Shown here in pieces: positions 63,788-64,000 of a DNA stretch of 64,000 nucleotides. The DNA comes from an uncultured Clostridia bacterium (GTDB taxonomy: Bacteria; Bacillota; Clostridia; Christensenellales; UBA1242). Under the pieces are notes generated by a model. It did not search any database. It saw nothing but the letters and a program-made list of their open reading frames with translations, and was not told the DNA's origin. The position numbers and the translations under genes are program-made. The stretch spans positions 62,001-126,000 of the forward strand of contig CAKVHI010000001.1 in NCBI GenBank assembly GCA_934747965.1. The letters are read 5' to 3'. Positions within the stretch are counted from its first letter, which is position 1. The number at the start of each line of letters is the position of its first letter.

Positions 63788-64000
63788 ATGACGCAATCTG
63801 AAAAAATATGTAATGAAATTGGCTCAAGATTTTTTTGCAAAGATTTTTGTTTACGAAAATCTAAAATATTTTAATGAAAGTAATAATAAAGTCGAGTTGT
63901 GCGATGGTTTATTTGAATATGCTGGTACTTATATCGCCTTGCAAATAAAAGAACGAAATAAAACAAATTGTTTAAATGATGATTTGTGGTTGGAAAATAC
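63788..64000 (+). pseudogene. Frameshifted nuclease-like gene, runs off the right edge
   Basis: GGAG precedes an ATG at 63788 (MTQSEKICNEIGSRFFCKDF). After GAT-TTT one extra T in a T5 run shifts the frame; removing it gives VYENLKYFNESNNKVELCDGLFEYAGTYIALQIKERN, with Asp followed by Gln-x-Lys, like PD-(D/E)XK relatives. The end lies outside the window. It could be a third gene of the Argonaute operon or an unrelated defence gene. A sequencing error in the homopolymer is possible. Confidence 0.5.

Overview
The window is a very AT-rich bacterial chromosome segment that uses the standard code (TGG for Trp, TGA as a stop, for example at the end of pth). AddB, a PrsA-type lipoprotein, paired YugP-type metallopeptidases, a BclA-like collagen protein, RlmH and AGGAGG-type ribosome binding sites point to a low-GC Firmicute, probably an uncultured gut-type Clostridia or Bacilli lineage. 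Several genes have their -10 box only 5-12 bases before the start codon, which suggests frequent leaderless transcripts.

Bases 1-26700 are mostly ordinary chromosome. A minus-strand block carries addB, a YbhN-like membrane protein, a PrsA-like foldase, mfd-pth with a degenerate GlmU-like protein, and a tight operon of glmU C-terminal domain-glmM-CPBP-CPBP-rlmH-tadA. Then come a VTT membrane protein, a dTDP-glucose dehydratase, tyrS, a radical SAM protein, an SDR, a Y-family polymerase and a collagen-like surface protein. Upstream of tyrS is a 12-residue leader ORF with five consecutive tyrosine codons, followed by competing antiterminator and terminator hairpins: a ribosome-controlled attenuator where Firmicutes usually have a T-box.

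Bases 26734-43166 are an integrated mobile element of about 16.4 kb. It split a tRNA-Thr(GGU) gene inside the anticodon loop: the 5' half lies at 26704-26741 and the matching 3' half at 43167-43211. The element carries an intact tRNA-Thr(GGU) just inside its left end. Its cargo is integrase and excisionase, a mobilisation module whose MobL-type relaxase is broken by a nonsense codon, a sigma-like HTH protein, a three-gene operon (PLD-SNF2 helicase, Eco57I-type methylase, GHKL ATPase with a nuclease-like C-terminus), and an AbiE toxin-antitoxin pair followed by a calcineurin-like phosphatase.

Bases 43200-53000 hold gene remnants, a uracil-DNA-glycosylase-like protein, a HIT protein and two convergent surface proteins (a papain-like protease and a 1500-residue multidomain protein), both ending in a membrane helix plus a basic tail.

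Bases 53300-64000 are a second defence and mobile region: an HNH restriction enzyme with adenine and cytosine methyltransferases and a controller protein, relics of a rolling-circle Rep gene and a nuclease-like gene, a large serine recombinase, and an operon of a catalytically dead long Argonaute with a PD-(D/E)XK nuclease. A third, frameshifted nuclease-like gene runs off the right edge.
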